64,000 bases of DNA from Gemmatimonadota bacterium (GCA_028874335.1 JAPPJY010000077.1:1-64000); one strand, 5' to 3'. Shown: positions 35,325 to 44,268, counted from the stretch's first letter. Made by a program: numbers and translations. Notes: generated by a model not told the origin, from the sequence alone.

Positions 35325-35365
35325 AAAAACAGCCGGCATGTCCAGAGGTAGAGACATCGCCGGCT
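35325..35365 (-). terminator. Riboswitch-controlled intrinsic terminator of asd
   Basis: Reading the minus strand, AGCCGGC-G-ATGTC pairs with GACAT-GCCGGCT (12 pairs, one bulged G), followed by GTTTTTG. It lies between the lysine riboswitch and the asd start, the usual place of the expression platform. Confidence 0.88.
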
Positions 35366-35385
35366 ACGACTGATCCGGGCCACGT

Positions 35386-35570
35386 CGCAAGAGAGCGCTC
35401 CACGGGACGCTGTTTCCCGTGACAGTCCACTGGATCTTATCCAGCGGCCCAGCCCGTTCATCCCGGCGGCGGGAGTTTCGGGCTTCGGCAGGTTTGCCCT
35501 TTCGACCGGCAGTTGTGGGTCCGCCGTCCACTGCCGGCTACTGATGCAAACCCGCGCCTCTACCCTTGCA
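35386..35570 (-). ncRNA. Lysine riboswitch (L box)
   Basis: The minus strand carries the L-box core in order: GTAGAGGCGCGGG, CATCAGTAG, a GCCGGCAGT/ACTGCCGGT stem, CGAAAGGGCAAACC, TGCCGAAGCCCG, GGGCTGGG, a CTGGAT/ATCCAG hairpin, GGACTGTCACGGG and CGTGGAGCGCTCTC. P1 is closed by GCAAG and CTTGC. These strings match the conserved five-helix junction of known lysine riboswitches base for base at most invariant positions. The element lies about 100 bases upstream of asd and is followed by an intrinsic terminator, so it is predicted to switch transcription off when lysine binds. Confidence 0.95.
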
Positions 35571-35578
35571 GCGGTAGG

Positions 35579-35606
35579 AAAATATACAAACGCGGATTTT
35601 TGTCAA
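35579..35606 (-). promoter_or_regulatory. Promoter of the lysine riboswitch-asd transcript
   Basis: On the minus strand a perfect TTGACA (35606-35601), a 16-base spacer and TATTTT (35584-35579) place the transcription start near 35572, exactly where the riboswitch begins. Confidence 0.65.
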
Positions 35607-35782
35607 GAAAAAGTGTCGTGAAGTCCCCGGCAATCGGGTTCGGTCATGCGGAAGCGGCTGTTGAAGTCGCGATGCCGGAACTTCGGCGCCGCCCCCGCTC
35701 CCGTCTGGTCCGCAGCGCGGATTTTCTCAATAAGTCTTAATTTAATAACGATTTATTGTGTTCTATGTACGTGGGCAATGTG

Positions 35783-36523
35783 TCAGAGCGCCAGCAGCCG
35801 TGCGATGTTTCCGCCGAGAATGGCGGTTAGATCGGGTCCCGGGAGTCCGGAGGCCCGGACCTTTGCGAGATCGGTCGTAATGTAGGTTGCCAGGTCGGGC
35901 GTGGGATAGGGCCCGTCGGTACCCCAGATGATGCGTTCCGGCCCCAGCCGTTCAAGGGCCTCGCGGATTTTCCATATCAGTACGACGCCGCTGATGTCCA
36001 TGTAAACGTTCCCGTATGTTTCGGCGAGCCCCAGAAACCGATCGATGAGTCCACGGTCCGTACACAGGTACCGGCCCATGTGGGCGACGATGATCGGGGT
36101 GTCGGTAAAGGCGCGGGCCATGCGCTCGAGGTCGGCGTGCCGTCCGATGAAGTCGATGAGACATGGAACGCCGTGTCTGCCGGCCAGTTCGAGTACGGGG
36201 TCTGTCACGTATTCCGCGAGGGTGCATTCCCCGGCGTGTATCTTGATGCCCTTGAAGTCCATGACGGTGATGGCTTTTTCGATGCATCCGATGATGGACC
36301 GTTCCGCGTTGGGCAGCGCGTAGGCGTACGGGATCAGGCGGTCCGGATACAACTCGTGCGCGGTCCGGGCCCGCGAGATGGCGTCGAACGCGGTGGTGCA
36401 GATGGCGAAGACCACGGACTTGTCCACGCCGGCGCGGTCCATGGATTCAACGATCTGGCGGGCGGTGTATTCCGTACGCTCTGCGTTGCCGTGCCTGAGG
36501 TGCACATGGCTGTCGATAATCAT
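35783..36523 (-). CDS. Amidohydrolase-2 family TIM-barrel hydrolase
   Basis: A 246-residue protein of the amidohydrolase-related (PF04909-like) group. It has the metal-binding N-terminal MIIDSHVHLRHG (HxH), KGIKIHAGECTLAEYV, PIIVAHMGRYLCTD and the C-terminal IIWGTDGPYPTPD aspartate. The strand where many relatives have a histidine (IHxG) reads CLIDFIG here, so metal ligation may be altered. Of two near ATGs, the one at 36523 has AGGAG at eight-base spacing. It lies upstream of asd on the same strand but is separated by about 180 bases and the asd promoter. Confidence 0.78.
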   Translation of the reverse strand: MIIDSHVHLRHGNAERTEYTARQIVESMDRAGVDKSVVFAICTTAFDAISRARTAHELYPDRLIPYAYALPNAERSIIGCIEKAITVMDFKGIKIHAGECTLAEYVTDPVLELAGRHGVPCLIDFIGRHADLERMARAFTDTPIIVAHMGRYLCTDRGLIDRFLGLAETYGNVYMDISGVVLIWKIREALERLGPERIIWGTDGPYPTPDLATYITTDLAKVRASGLPGPDLTAILGGNIARLLAL

Positions 36524-36659
36524 TGACATTGCTCCTGTTCAACGCGGGGTCGGTTGGTTTCCGCTCGCCTATGACCTGATAACCGCCTGAGAGTACGGAG
36601 AAAGCGCCCGGCCGTCAATCGATTTCAGACAGATGTCACAAGATTGGAGCGTAAAGCGT

Positions 36660-39152
36660 ATGTCGGACCTGTTTCAAACGCTGGACCTGGACCCATGGTA
36701 TAATTGCGGGACGGAGAATGTGGAGACCACGGACGGGTACCTGTGGCCGGCCGCGCACGGATCGCCGGGTTTGAGCGGGCTGCACCGGCTCCCGGGGGGA
36801 AGCTGCCGGTTTTGGGGGGTTCCGTTCGCCCTTGCCGACCGCGTGGAGAATTCCCGCCAGCCGGCATTCATCGTGGTTTCGGGCCGGGCAGGCGTGAATG
36901 GCGCCGGATCAGTAACTATAGATGTCGGCCGGAAGGCGCGCCGGGTGTTGTTCGCCCACGTCTGTACGCCGGTCCGCGGCGCGGATGCGAGCCTTGAAGG
37001 GACCGGAGAAACCGTGGGAAGGTACCGGATCGGCTACGATTCCGGAACCGACGTGGACCAGGATTTGAGACGGCGCTTCGAGATTCACGACCTGTTCGTG
37101 CCGTGGGGGCACCATCCCTTTCTCTGCCGGAATTGCCGCGAGTTTCTCCCGGTGGGTCTGGACGACCGGAGCGTGCCGTATGGCGCGGCACAGGTGGGCG
37201 TAAGATCGGAAAGCAGCGATCTGTCGGGCTGGTGGCTTTTCGACTGGGTCAATCCGCATCCGGGAAAGACGATCAGGAAAATCGAGGTGTCGGCGTCCGG
37301 AGGGGCTGCAGTCGCTCTGGGCGGCATCACGCTCTGCCGCGAGGAGCGGGACCCGCTTGCCTGGCATCCGCGCAGCGAGGTGGCGGTTTCGACAGAAGGC
37401 GGAGAGGAGGTCGCGGTCGATATGGATCGCGGCGTGATCGTGCGGCAGGACCGGCTCTACGTGCCCGGCGCGGATTTCCTTGAAACGGATGAGGCGGGGT
37501 GGGGGTCAGGCGGACAGGCGTTTCAGGAGGGGCGGTATCTGGAGGTCCACGGCTCGCGGGAGGGGCGGCTGAACGTCCGGTGCGGAGAATCGAACGAGGG
37601 GTTCCGCTGGGGAGACGTTCTGGACGAAACGACCGTGACGAGCGGTGCGACGCGGGTGTCCCTGGTTGCGCCCGCGGGACGGCAGTGGGTGCACGTCAGG
37701 GTGAACGACGCCGCCATCGGCAGGCCGGTCGGATGCCGGATACACTTCCGGTCGCCTCACGGCGCCTATTTCGCGCCGCACGGCCACCAGGCTGATGTCA
37801 ATACAGCGTGGTTCGAGGACATGGGCGGCGACTGCAAGGTGCGCGGCACGCCTTACGCCTACATCGACGGAACCTGCCAGGTGGAACTTCCGGTAGGACC
37901 GATCTACGTGGAGGTGGCTCGCGGATTCGAGTATGTGCCCGTGCGGAGGCTGTTGGAGATCAAGCCGGGTCAGCGCGATCTCTCTGTGGACATTGAACGC
38001 GCATTCGACATGAAAGACCGGGGATTCTATTCCGGCGACACCCACGTGCATTTCCTGTCGTCGCAGTCCTCCCATCTCGAAGCCGCCGGGGAAGACCTCA
38101 ACGTCGTGAACCTTCTGGCAAGTCAGTGGGGCCGTCTGTACACGAGCTGGGAGGAGTTTACGGGCGGCCTGTCGCCAACGAGCAGCGAGTTCCACAAGAT
38201 CTGGGTGAGCCAGGAAAACCGTCAGCACGTGCTGGGGCACATCAGTCTGCTGGGTCTGAAGGAAATGGTGGCGCCGATGTGTACTGGAGGCCCGCAGGAG
38301 GACTGGATCGGCGGCGAGATCCAGGTTCTGATGGCGGATTGGGCCGAAGCCTGCCGGAAGCAGGGGGGACTGGTGATCATGCCGCATATGCCCACGCCCG
38401 ATTTCGAGAATGCCGCCAATATCCTGCTGGGCCAGGCCGACGCCGCGGAAATGTGCTGGATCTGGCAGGGTGAACGGATCGGCGCAGGAGAGCGCGGGTA
38501 CTACCGGTGGCTGAACACGGGGCAGAAACTTCCGATCGTTGGCGGAACGGATAAAATGTCGAACGAGCGCATTCTGGGGGGTTCGCGAACCTATGCTAAA
38601 CTCGAACGCGGAGAAGAGTTTACATTTGAAAATTGGTGTAAAGCTGTAAAACGCGGCACGACGTTCGCCAGTACCGGTGCAATGATCGACCTGTGCGTCG
38701 ACGGAACGCCGATGGGCGGGGAGATCGCACTGAACGGCAATGGAGGGACCGTTGAGGTGGCCGCAACAGCCGAAAGCGTTTGGCCGTTGACCGCTCTGGA
38801 GCTGATCGTAAACGGGAAACGTGTTGCCAGACAGCAGGCGGCCGGGGACCGCAGGACCGTGACGCTTGAGCAGTCGTTGAAAGTTGAAACTTCATGCTGG
38901 GTGGCTGCCCGCTGCTGGGGTGAATACGCCACGGACGCCGGTCCGGTAATGGCCCATTCATCGCCGGTTTACATTGACGTGGGCAATCGATGCGCGTTCG
39001 AATCCGCCGACGGTGAATATCTGTTGACCCATATGGAGGGTGGCATCGCATGGGCGGAGAAGATCGGCGTGTTCCGCGACGAGAATACGCGCGCGCGGCT
39101 GATCGCGCTGTTTCGCCGGGCGCAGGACGAGTTGAGCCGGCGGGCGCGCTAG
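36660..39152 (+). CDS. CehA/McbA-family PHP metallohydrolase (paralogue 2)
   Basis: An 830-residue paralogue of the protein at 31647, with the same order of domains: beta-rich N-terminal half, carboxypeptidase-regulatory-like module (GCRIHFRSPHGAYFAPHG, YIDGTCQVELPVGPIYVE), then the PHP domain with FYSGDTHVHFLSSQ, GEDLNVVNLLASQWG, LVIMPHMPTPDF and PIVGGTDKMSNER. The metal ligands appear intact. It lacks the histidine-rich C-terminal tail of paralogue 1 and has a cysteine-bearing segment GHHPFLCRNCREF. I chose the ATG at 36660 by comparison with paralogue 1; one at 36633 is possible. A sugar isomerase gene follows. Confidence 0.8.
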   Translation: MSDLFQTLDLDPWYNCGTENVETTDGYLWPAAHGSPGLSGLHRLPGGSCRFWGVPFALADRVENSRQPAFIVVSGRAGVNGAGSVTIDVGRKARRVLFAHVCTPVRGADASLEGTGETVGRYRIGYDSGTDVDQDLRRRFEIHDLFVPWGHHPFLCRNCREFLPVGLDDRSVPYGAAQVGVRSESSDLSGWWLFDWVNPHPGKTIRKIEVSASGGAAVALGGITLCREERDPLAWHPRSEVAVSTEGGEEVAVDMDRGVIVRQDRLYVPGADFLETDEAGWGSGGQAFQEGRYLEVHGSREGRLNVRCGESNEGFRWGDVLDETTVTSGATRVSLVAPAGRQWVHVRVNDAAIGRPVGCRIHFRSPHGAYFAPHGHQADVNTAWFEDMGGDCKVRGTPYAYIDGTCQVELPVGPIYVEVARGFEYVPVRRLLEIKPGQRDLSVDIERAFDMKDRGFYSGDTHVHFLSSQSSHLEAAGEDLNVVNLLASQWGRLYTSWEEFTGGLSPTSSEFHKIWVSQENRQHVLGHISLLGLKEMVAPMCTGGPQEDWIGGEIQVLMADWAEACRKQGGLVIMPHMPTPDFENAANILLGQADAAEMCWIWQGERIGAGERGYYRWLNTGQKLPIVGGTDKMSNERILGGSRTYAKLERGEEFTFENWCKAVKRGTTFASTGAMIDLCVDGTPMGGEIALNGNGGTVEVAATAESVWPLTALELIVNGKRVARQQAAGDRRTVTLEQSLKVETSCWVAARCWGEYATDAGPVMAHSSPVYIDVGNRCAFESADGEYLLTHMEGGIAWAEKIGVFRDENTRARLIALFRRAQDELSRRAR

Positions 39153-39192
39153 TCTCCCTTCGCCGTAACGTCACGCAGAGTCAGGGGGAGCC

Positions 39193-39999
39193 ATGAGATT
39201 CAAGCTGGGATACTGCACGCTCAGATGGCAGGAGCCGGACCTGGAACCGGCGCTGGAGGAGTTAAACAGGGCCGGATGGGACGGCTGGGAGGGAAGGATG
39301 CCCGCGGACTGGCTGGGGCCACCGTCCCGGTTGCGGAGGGTGTGCGGGAACGCCGGATTGCCGATGGCCGTCTACACCGCCAGTGGATCGCCGGATGTTC
39401 GGGATTGGGCGCACGTGGAGCGCAACCGGCGCCGCATGGATTACGCCGCCGAGGTGGGGGCCGACTGCTTTATGTTCATGAGCGGCGGCAAACCGGCGGG
39501 CCGGCAGGTGAACGAGGATGACCTGACCGCTGCCGCCGAGGGCGCGGAAGCGTGGGCGGAATACGCGGAAACGCTCGGGCTGGAGATCAGCTACCACATT
39601 CACACCAATACGCTGGTGGACACAGCGGCCGACTGGAAGTTCTACACCGCACGGCTGCGCAAAGCGAAGCTCTGTATCGACGTGTCGCACGCCAGGCTCT
39701 GGGGCTATGATCCGGCGGACTCGATTCGTGATTTCAGAAGCCGGTTGAACTACATGCACCTCCAGGATTACACGTCCTGCTCACGGGATGAAAGCGGTCG
39801 ATACGATCCCGTCTGGTGCGACGTCGGGGAAGGGACGGACCTGGATTTCGGCTCGATTCGAAGCGCGCTGGTGGAGATTGGCTTTTCACGCTGGGTAACC
39901 AGCTGTCCGGGGAACCCGGTACCGGGGGCCGAAGACCCCGTCAGCGAAGCCAGGCGAAGCCGGAAGACATACGCGTTCCTGCGGCGAATCGGATATTGA
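39193..39999 (+). CDS. Sugar phosphate isomerase/epimerase (AP-endonuclease-2-like TIM barrel)
   Basis: A 268-residue TIM barrel of the xylose-isomerase-like family. Recognisable strands are FKLGYCTLRW, GLEISYHIHTNT (metal-side His), KLCIDVSHARLWGYDP and YMHLQDYTS. Several candidate divalent-metal ligands (His, Asp, His, Glu) lie at the C-terminal ends of strands. GGGGGAG precedes the ATG. It follows the CehA/McbA paralogue by 40 bases, so they probably share a transcript. The sugar substrate is not assignable. Confidence 0.8.
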   Translation: MRFKLGYCTLRWQEPDLEPALEELNRAGWDGWEGRMPADWLGPPSRLRRVCGNAGLPMAVYTASGSPDVRDWAHVERNRRRMDYAAEVGADCFMFMSGGKPAGRQVNEDDLTAAAEGAEAWAEYAETLGLEISYHIHTNTLVDTAADWKFYTARLRKAKLCIDVSHARLWGYDPADSIRDFRSRLNYMHLQDYTSCSRDESGRYDPVWCDVGEGTDLDFGSIRSALVEIGFSRWVTSCPGNPVPGAEDPVSEARRSRKTYAFLRRIGY

Positions 40000-40046
40000 T
40001 TCCGGAACGCCGGCCTGAGCCGGCATCCGCGCACTAAAGCGCAGGT

Positions 40047-40100
40047 TGCCATTTTGGCATAATATGTCGATTTGGCGGCACAAGGTATGCCAAAATGGCA
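40047..40100. repeat. Twin palindromes TGCCA-3-TGGCA, 41 bp apart
   Basis: Two 13-base palindromes, TGCCATTTTGGCA at 40047-40059 and TGCCAAAATGGCA at 40088-40100, are inverted copies of each other, so together they also form a 15-base stem with a 26-base loop. Start-to-start distance is 41 bases, close to four helical turns. They lie between two convergent genes, so they may be an RNA hairpin or a protein-binding pair. Confidence 0.7.
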
Positions 40101-40141
40101 TATATATTCTTTCCTTGAATTCAAACAAACAATTCGCAGAG

Positions 40142-40192
40142 ACCGGAAGAACAGAGCGCCCGGGAAACCACCGGGCGCTCTGTTCTTCCGGT
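40142..40192. terminator. Long perfect hairpin between convergent genes
   Basis: Bases 40142-40163 and 40171-40192 are perfectly complementary (22 pairs) around the loop GAAACCA. It sits seven bases past the stop of the convergent SDR gene and 143 bases past the isomerase. No U-tract follows on either strand, so it is not a standard terminator; it may stop both transcripts or protect their 3' ends. Confidence 0.7.
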
Positions 40193-40198
40193 ATTCCG

Positions 40199-41032
40199 CT
40201 ACGGTTCGGGATCCATCCATGGCGTCCAGTTGCCCAGGGACAGGGCGCCGTCGGCGACAATCGTCGTACCCGTGATGTAAGCCGCGGCGGGAGAACAAAG
40301 GAACAGCGTGATCGCCGCAACCTCGTCCGGGTCCGCGAACCGGCCGGCAGGAACGTCGCGGAGCGCCATTGACTCGAAGTCGTCACTCTGAAGTGGTTTG
40401 AATTCGTGCTCCCGGAGGCCGGAGGTGTCCACAAAGCCCGGAGCGAGGGCGTTTATCCGCACGTTTTTTCCGGCAAAGTGGTAGCCCAGGGTTTTGGTCA
40501 GGTTGACCACGCCCGCCCGAGCGGCCCCGGAGTGGGCGAACGGCGGCGCCCCCCGTTCAAGCGCATAGATGTGAACGACGTTGACGATGGATCCGTAACC
40601 GTTTGCGGCCATTGTGGGTCCGATGCGGCTGCACATGTTCCAGGTGCCGTTCAGGTTGAGATCGACAACCGCCCGCCATCCCCCGTCGGTGATCTCCTGT
40701 GGACGCGCCGGGAACTGGCCGCCCGCGTTGTTGACCAGGAATTGGATGGCATCGAATTCTGACAGGGCCTTCGAGACGAGATCCTCAACCTGTTCCACCT
40801 CCCGGATATTGACGGGCAGGGCCAGGCAGCGGGCACCGATGTCCGCAATTTCCCGGGCCGCGGACGCGAGCGTTTCGGAATGACGGCCGGCGATCACAAC
40901 CTGCGCGCCCAGCCGCGCGAAAGCCAGGGCGATCCGTTTGCCGATGCCCCGTCCGCCGCCGGTTACGAGAGCGGTTCTCCCGGCGAAGAGGCCGGGTGCG
41001 AATACCGTAAGGGCTTCCGAGTCGGGTTTCAT
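40199..41032 (-). CDS. SDR oxidoreductase related to trans-2-enoyl-CoA / 2,4-dienoyl-CoA reductases
   Basis: A 277-residue short-chain dehydrogenase with the cofactor loop ALVTGGGRGIGKRIALAFA, LVNNAGGQFPA and the late AYITGTTIVADGALSLG. The usual catalytic YxxxK is replaced: the active-site stretch reads FAHSGAARAGVVNLTKTLG, the pattern of PECR/DECR-type enoyl-CoA reductases in which the tyrosine is not used in the standard way. An acyl-CoA substrate is therefore favoured. The basic residues after the glycine loop (GRHSET) suggest NADPH. It is convergent with the isomerase gene; upstream lies repeat B copy 3. Confidence 0.82.
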   Translation of the reverse strand: MKPDSEALTVFAPGLFAGRTALVTGGGRGIGKRIALAFARLGAQVVIAGRHSETLASAAREIADIGARCLALPVNIREVEQVEDLVSKALSEFDAIQFLVNNAGGQFPARPQEITDGGWRAVVDLNLNGTWNMCSRIGPTMAANGYGSIVNVVHIYALERGAPPFAHSGAARAGVVNLTKTLGYHFAGKNVRINALAPGFVDTSGLREHEFKPLQSDDFESMALRDVPAGRFADPDEVAAITLFLCSPAAAYITGTTIVADGALSLGNWTPWMDPEP

Positions 41033-41194
41033 CCGGCGTTCCTCCGGACGGAATGAAAGATGGGATGCGGGCGATCCGCAAGATACGCGATGATTGAGAC
41101 AAATCCAACGTCAAGCGTTCTGTCCCGTAAACATGCCGCCGCCATTTTTCCGCCGATTCATTCCGCCACGCTGTGCTGTTTGCGCTGAGCATAT

Positions 41195-41393
41195 TTAGAC
41201 TCAATCCAAAAAAAACAGCAACGCGGCGACGCGACAAAACCCTCCGAAACGGGGCGTAATCGACGTATAGAAAGACGTTTTTTCCCTCCACGTCCAGTGA
41301 CCAGGTGTATCCTGGTAATCCGCAGTTTAATCGCCTTTATCAATTTGCGTATATGCGGTTTTACGTCCACGAAAACATACGAATCCTGGTTAA
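41195..41393 (-). mobile_element. Repeat B, copy 3 (199 bp, inverted)
   Basis: The reverse complement of this segment matches 21414-21611 nearly end to end, with the blocks AAAGGCGATTAAACTGCGG, ATTACCAGGATACACC, ACGCCCCGTTTCGGAGGG and CGCGTCGCCGCGTTGCTG. Ends are TTAACCAGGATTC and GATTGAGTCTAA. It lies between divergent genes (SDR and clpB) and finishes three bases before the sigma-54 promoter of clpB. The 160 bases between the SDR start and this copy contain nothing recognised. Confidence 0.82.
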
Positions 41394-41395
41394 TT

Positions 41396-41412
41396 CTGGC
41401 ACGATCATTGCA
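41396..41412 (+). promoter_or_regulatory. Consensus sigma-54 (RpoN) promoter upstream of clpB
   Basis: The 17 bases CTGGCACGATCATTGCA match the sigma-54 consensus YTGGCACG-R-NNN-TTGCW at every fixed position, with the -24 GG and -12 GC correctly spaced. The predicted start is about 41423, giving a leader of roughly 160 bases before clpB. No enhancer-binding regulator gene is in the window. Confidence 0.75.
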
Positions 41413-41580
41413 GAGTATCCAGAGTGACAGTGCGCCGGGCATGCGCCGCATCCGTACGATTCGCGAGAGGCCGCCGCCCGGTGACGTCACGGGCGATCCA
41501 GGGAAATATAGGGAATATAGCCTGACCCGGTACGGCGAAATTAACCGCAGAATCCTTGCGTACAAATAAGGAGGCCCATA

Positions 41581-44211
41581 ATGGACATGAACAGACTGAC
41601 ACAGAAATCGCAGGACGCGCTTCGGGACGCGCAGGCGCGGGCTTCGGGTTACGGGCACCCGGAGGTGGACGGGGAGCACCTGCTCCTGGCGCTGTTGGAG
41701 CAGCCCGACGGCCTGTTCCCGCGTATCCTGACGCGGATGGAAATCGATGCCGATAACCTGAAAACGGCCGTGGAGAGCGAACTTGCCCGACGGCCCCGGC
41801 AGACCGGCGGCAGCCACGAGTCCGGCCGGATGTTCGTTACGCCGCGCCTCCGGAAGATGCTTCAGGAGGCCGAAGCAGAGGCGAAGCGAATGCAGGACGA
41901 GTACGTATCCGTGGAACACCTGGGTCTGGCGCTGCTGGGCGAGGGGCCGGAAACCGTGTCCGGGCGGATCCTGCAGGAGTTCAGCGTCGCGAAGGAGGCG
42001 TACCTCGCCGCGTTGACCGGCGTACGGGGCAATCAGCGCGTGACGAGCCCGGAACCGGAACCCGCCTACGAAGTACTGGAAAAGTACGGCGTGGACCTGG
42101 TTGCACAGGCCCGCGAGGGCAAGCTGGATCCGGTGATCGGCCGCGACGCGGAAATCAGAAGGGTCGTGCGCATCCTGTCCCGGAAGACGAAGAACAACCC
42201 GGTCCTGATCGGGGAGCCCGGCGTCGGAAAGACCGCCGTCGTGGAAGGACTCGCCCAGCGGATCGTGAAAGGAGACGTGCCCGAGTGGATGGTGGAGCGT
42301 ACTGTGTTTTCGCTCGACATGGGCGCGCTGCTGGCAGGCGCGAAATTCCGCGGCGAATTCGAGGAGCGTCTGAAGGCGGTCCTTAACGAGATTGCGCAGA
42401 GCGAGGGCCGCATTCTGCTGTTTATCGACGAGGTCCACAATATCGTCGGCGCCGGACGTACGGAAGGGTCCGCGGACGCGGGAAACATGCTCAAACCGAT
42501 GCTGGCGCGGGGGGAACTGCACTGCATCGGTGCGACGACGCTGGATGAATACCGGAAATACATCGAGAAAGACGCCGCCCTGGAGCGGCGGTTTCAACCC
42601 GTGACGGTGGATGCGCCATCGGTGGAGGATACCGTTTCGATTCTCAGGGGGCTTCGCGAAAGGTACGAGTTGCACCACGGGGTGCGAATTCAGGACAACG
42701 CCCTGGTCAATGCCGCGGCGCTCTCCAACAGGTACGTATCGGACCGGTTTCTGCCCGACAAGGCAATCGACCTCGTCGACGAGGCCTGTGCGATGATCCG
42801 CACCGAGATCGACTCCATGCCGGCGGGGCTGGACGAGGTCACCCGCAGGGTAATGAGACTTGAAATCGAGGAAGCGGCACTGAAGCAGGAGTCGGATCGG
42901 GGCAGCGCGCAGAGGCTCGAAGGCCTTCGCAAGGAGTTGGCTGATCTGAAGTCGCAGGCCGGCGCGATGAGGGCCCAGTGGGAATCAGAGAAGAAGGTGA
43001 TCGACACGGTACGAAACCTTCGGGAACAGATCGAGGCGGTGCGTCGAGAAATCGACGACGCAGAGCGGAAGTACGACCTGAACCGATTGGCGGAGTTGAG
43101 TCACGGCCGCCTGCCCGGGCTTGAGCAGTTACTCGAGGCGGAAGAGGCGCGGTCGCAGGGGAACGGCCGGCTGCTCCGGGAAGAGGTGACCGCGGACGAG
43201 ATCGCGGAAATCGTCTCCCGCTGGACCGGGATCCCGGTCACGCGTCTGGTTGAAGGGGAACGGGAAAAGCTCCTCCGCCTGGACGAAATCCTGCACGAGC
43301 GCGTCGTGGGTCAGGACGAGGCCGTGTCGCTGGTGGCCGATGCCGTGATCCGGGCCCGGGCGGGGGTCAAGGACCCTCGCCGGCCGATCGGCTCATTCAT
43401 CTTTCTGGGGCCTACGGGTGTCGGCAAGACCGAGTTGGCCAGGGCGCTGGCGGAGGCGTTGTTCGACTCCGAAGACAATATGGTCCGCATCGACATGAGC
43501 GAATATATGGAGAGGCACTCGGTTTCCCGCCTGGTCGGTGCGCCTCCTGGGTACGTGGGGTACGAGGATGGAGGACAGTTGACCGAGCCGGTGCGCCGCA
43601 ATCCCTATTCGGTGATTCTCTTCGACGAGATCGAGAAGGCCCACCACGATGCGTTCAACGTGCTGCTGCAAATCCTCGACGACGGGCGGTTGACCGACGC
43701 CCAGGGCAGAACCGTCGACTTCAAGAACGCGGTGATTATCATGACGTCCAATATCGGCGCTTCTCAAATCGTCGATCGCGTCTCGGAGAGCGGGGAGGTC
43801 CACGACGAGGCCCGCCGGGCCGTCATGGCGGAAATGAGGCGGCATTTCCGGCCGGAGTTTCTCAATCGTGTCGACGACATTGTCCTTTTCAAGGGTTTGA
43901 CGCAGGCTGAGATCGCGAAGATCGTGGATCTGTTGACCGCCGATCTTCGCGAGCGCCTTCGGGACCGGCGGATCGAGCTGGAAATCACCGATGCCGCACG
44001 GGAGTTTGCCGCTCGCGAAGGATTCGATCCGGTCTACGGCGCGCGCCCCCTGAAACGGTATCTGCAGCGTGAGCTGGAAACGCGAATCGGCCGGGGCCTC
44101 ATTGGCGGAGAAATTCCCGACGGGGCGCGGGTTCGTGTGGATCTGGAAGACGGCGAACTTGCGCTGCGACAGGAGAATTCCACACAGGAACCGGCGGTGG
44201 CGGGCGGATAG
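41581..44211 (+). CDS. clpB: ATP-dependent disaggregase ClpB
   Basis: An 876-residue Hsp100 chaperone that threads aggregated proteins through a hexameric ring with DnaK help. It has the N domain (residues 1-150), AAA1 with Walker A GEPGVGKT at 211-218 and FIDEVHN, pore loop near [10 protein letters not shown], the coiled-coil middle domain (about 415-530), AAA2 with Walker A GPTGVGKT at 610-617 and [19 protein letters not shown] pore loop, and the C-terminal [10 protein letters not shown] and [10 protein letters not shown] sensor regions. No CIRCE element is seen; the upstream consensus sigma-54 site is the main promoter candidate. AAGGAGG lies six bases before the ATG. Confidence 0.96.
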   Translation: MDMNRLTQKSQDALRDAQARASGYGHPEVDGEHLLLALLEQPDGLFPRILTRMEIDADNLKTAVESELARRPRQTGGSHESGRMFVTPRLRKMLQEAEAEAKRMQDEYVSVEHLGLALLGEGPETVSGRILQEFSVAKEAYLAALTGVRGNQRVTSPEPEPAYEVLEKYGVDLVAQAREGKLDPVIGRDAEIRRVVRILSRKTKNNPVLIGEPGVGKTAVVEGLAQRIVKGDVPEWMVERTVFSLDMGALLAGAKFRGEFEERLKAVLNEIAQSEGRILLFIDEVHNIVGAGRTEGSADAGNMLKPMLARGELHCIGATTLDEYRKYIEKDAALERRFQPVTVDAPSVEDTVSILRGLRERYELHHGVRIQDNALVNAAALSNRYVSDRFLPDKAIDLVDEACAMIRTEIDSMPAGLDEVTRRVMRLEIEEAALKQESDRGSAQRLEGLRKELADLKSQAGAMRAQWESEKKVIDTVRNLREQIEAVRREIDDAERKYDLNRLAELSHGRLPGLEQLLEAEEARSQGNGRLLREEVTADEIAEIVSRWTGIPVTRLVEGEREKLLRLDEILHERVVGQDEAVSLVADAVIRARAGVKDPRRPIGSFIFLGPTGVGKTELARALAEALFDSEDNMVRIDMSEYMERHSVSRLVGAPPGYVGYEDGGQLTEPVRRNPYSVILFDEIEKAHHDAFNVLLQILDDGRLTDAQGRTVDFKNAVIIMTSNIGASQIVDRVSESGEVHDEARRAVMAEMRRHFRPEFLNRVDDIVLFKGLTQAEIAKIVDLLTADLRERLRDRRIELEITDAAREFAAREGFDPVYGARPLKRYLQRELETRIGRGLIGGEIPDGARVRVDLEDGELALRQENSTQEPAVAGG

Positions 44212-44231
44212 GCATTCTGCGCCGTAGGCTT

Positions 44232-44268
44232 AAGGCCCCTGTTTCCAATCCGGAAACAGGGGCCTTTC
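44232..44268 (+). terminator. Terminator hairpin of clpB
   Basis: A perfect 15-base stem AAGGCCCCTGTTTCC/GGAAACAGGGGCCTT with loop AATCC, followed by TCC, lies 20 bases after the clpB stop. The U-tract is very short. Confidence 0.7.

Noticed and set aside
41297..41569. 90-codon plus-strand frame before clpB
   Set aside because: Its first half is the reverse of repeat B and the same start (VIRSLIAFI) appears in the other copies; the rest is the clpB leader.
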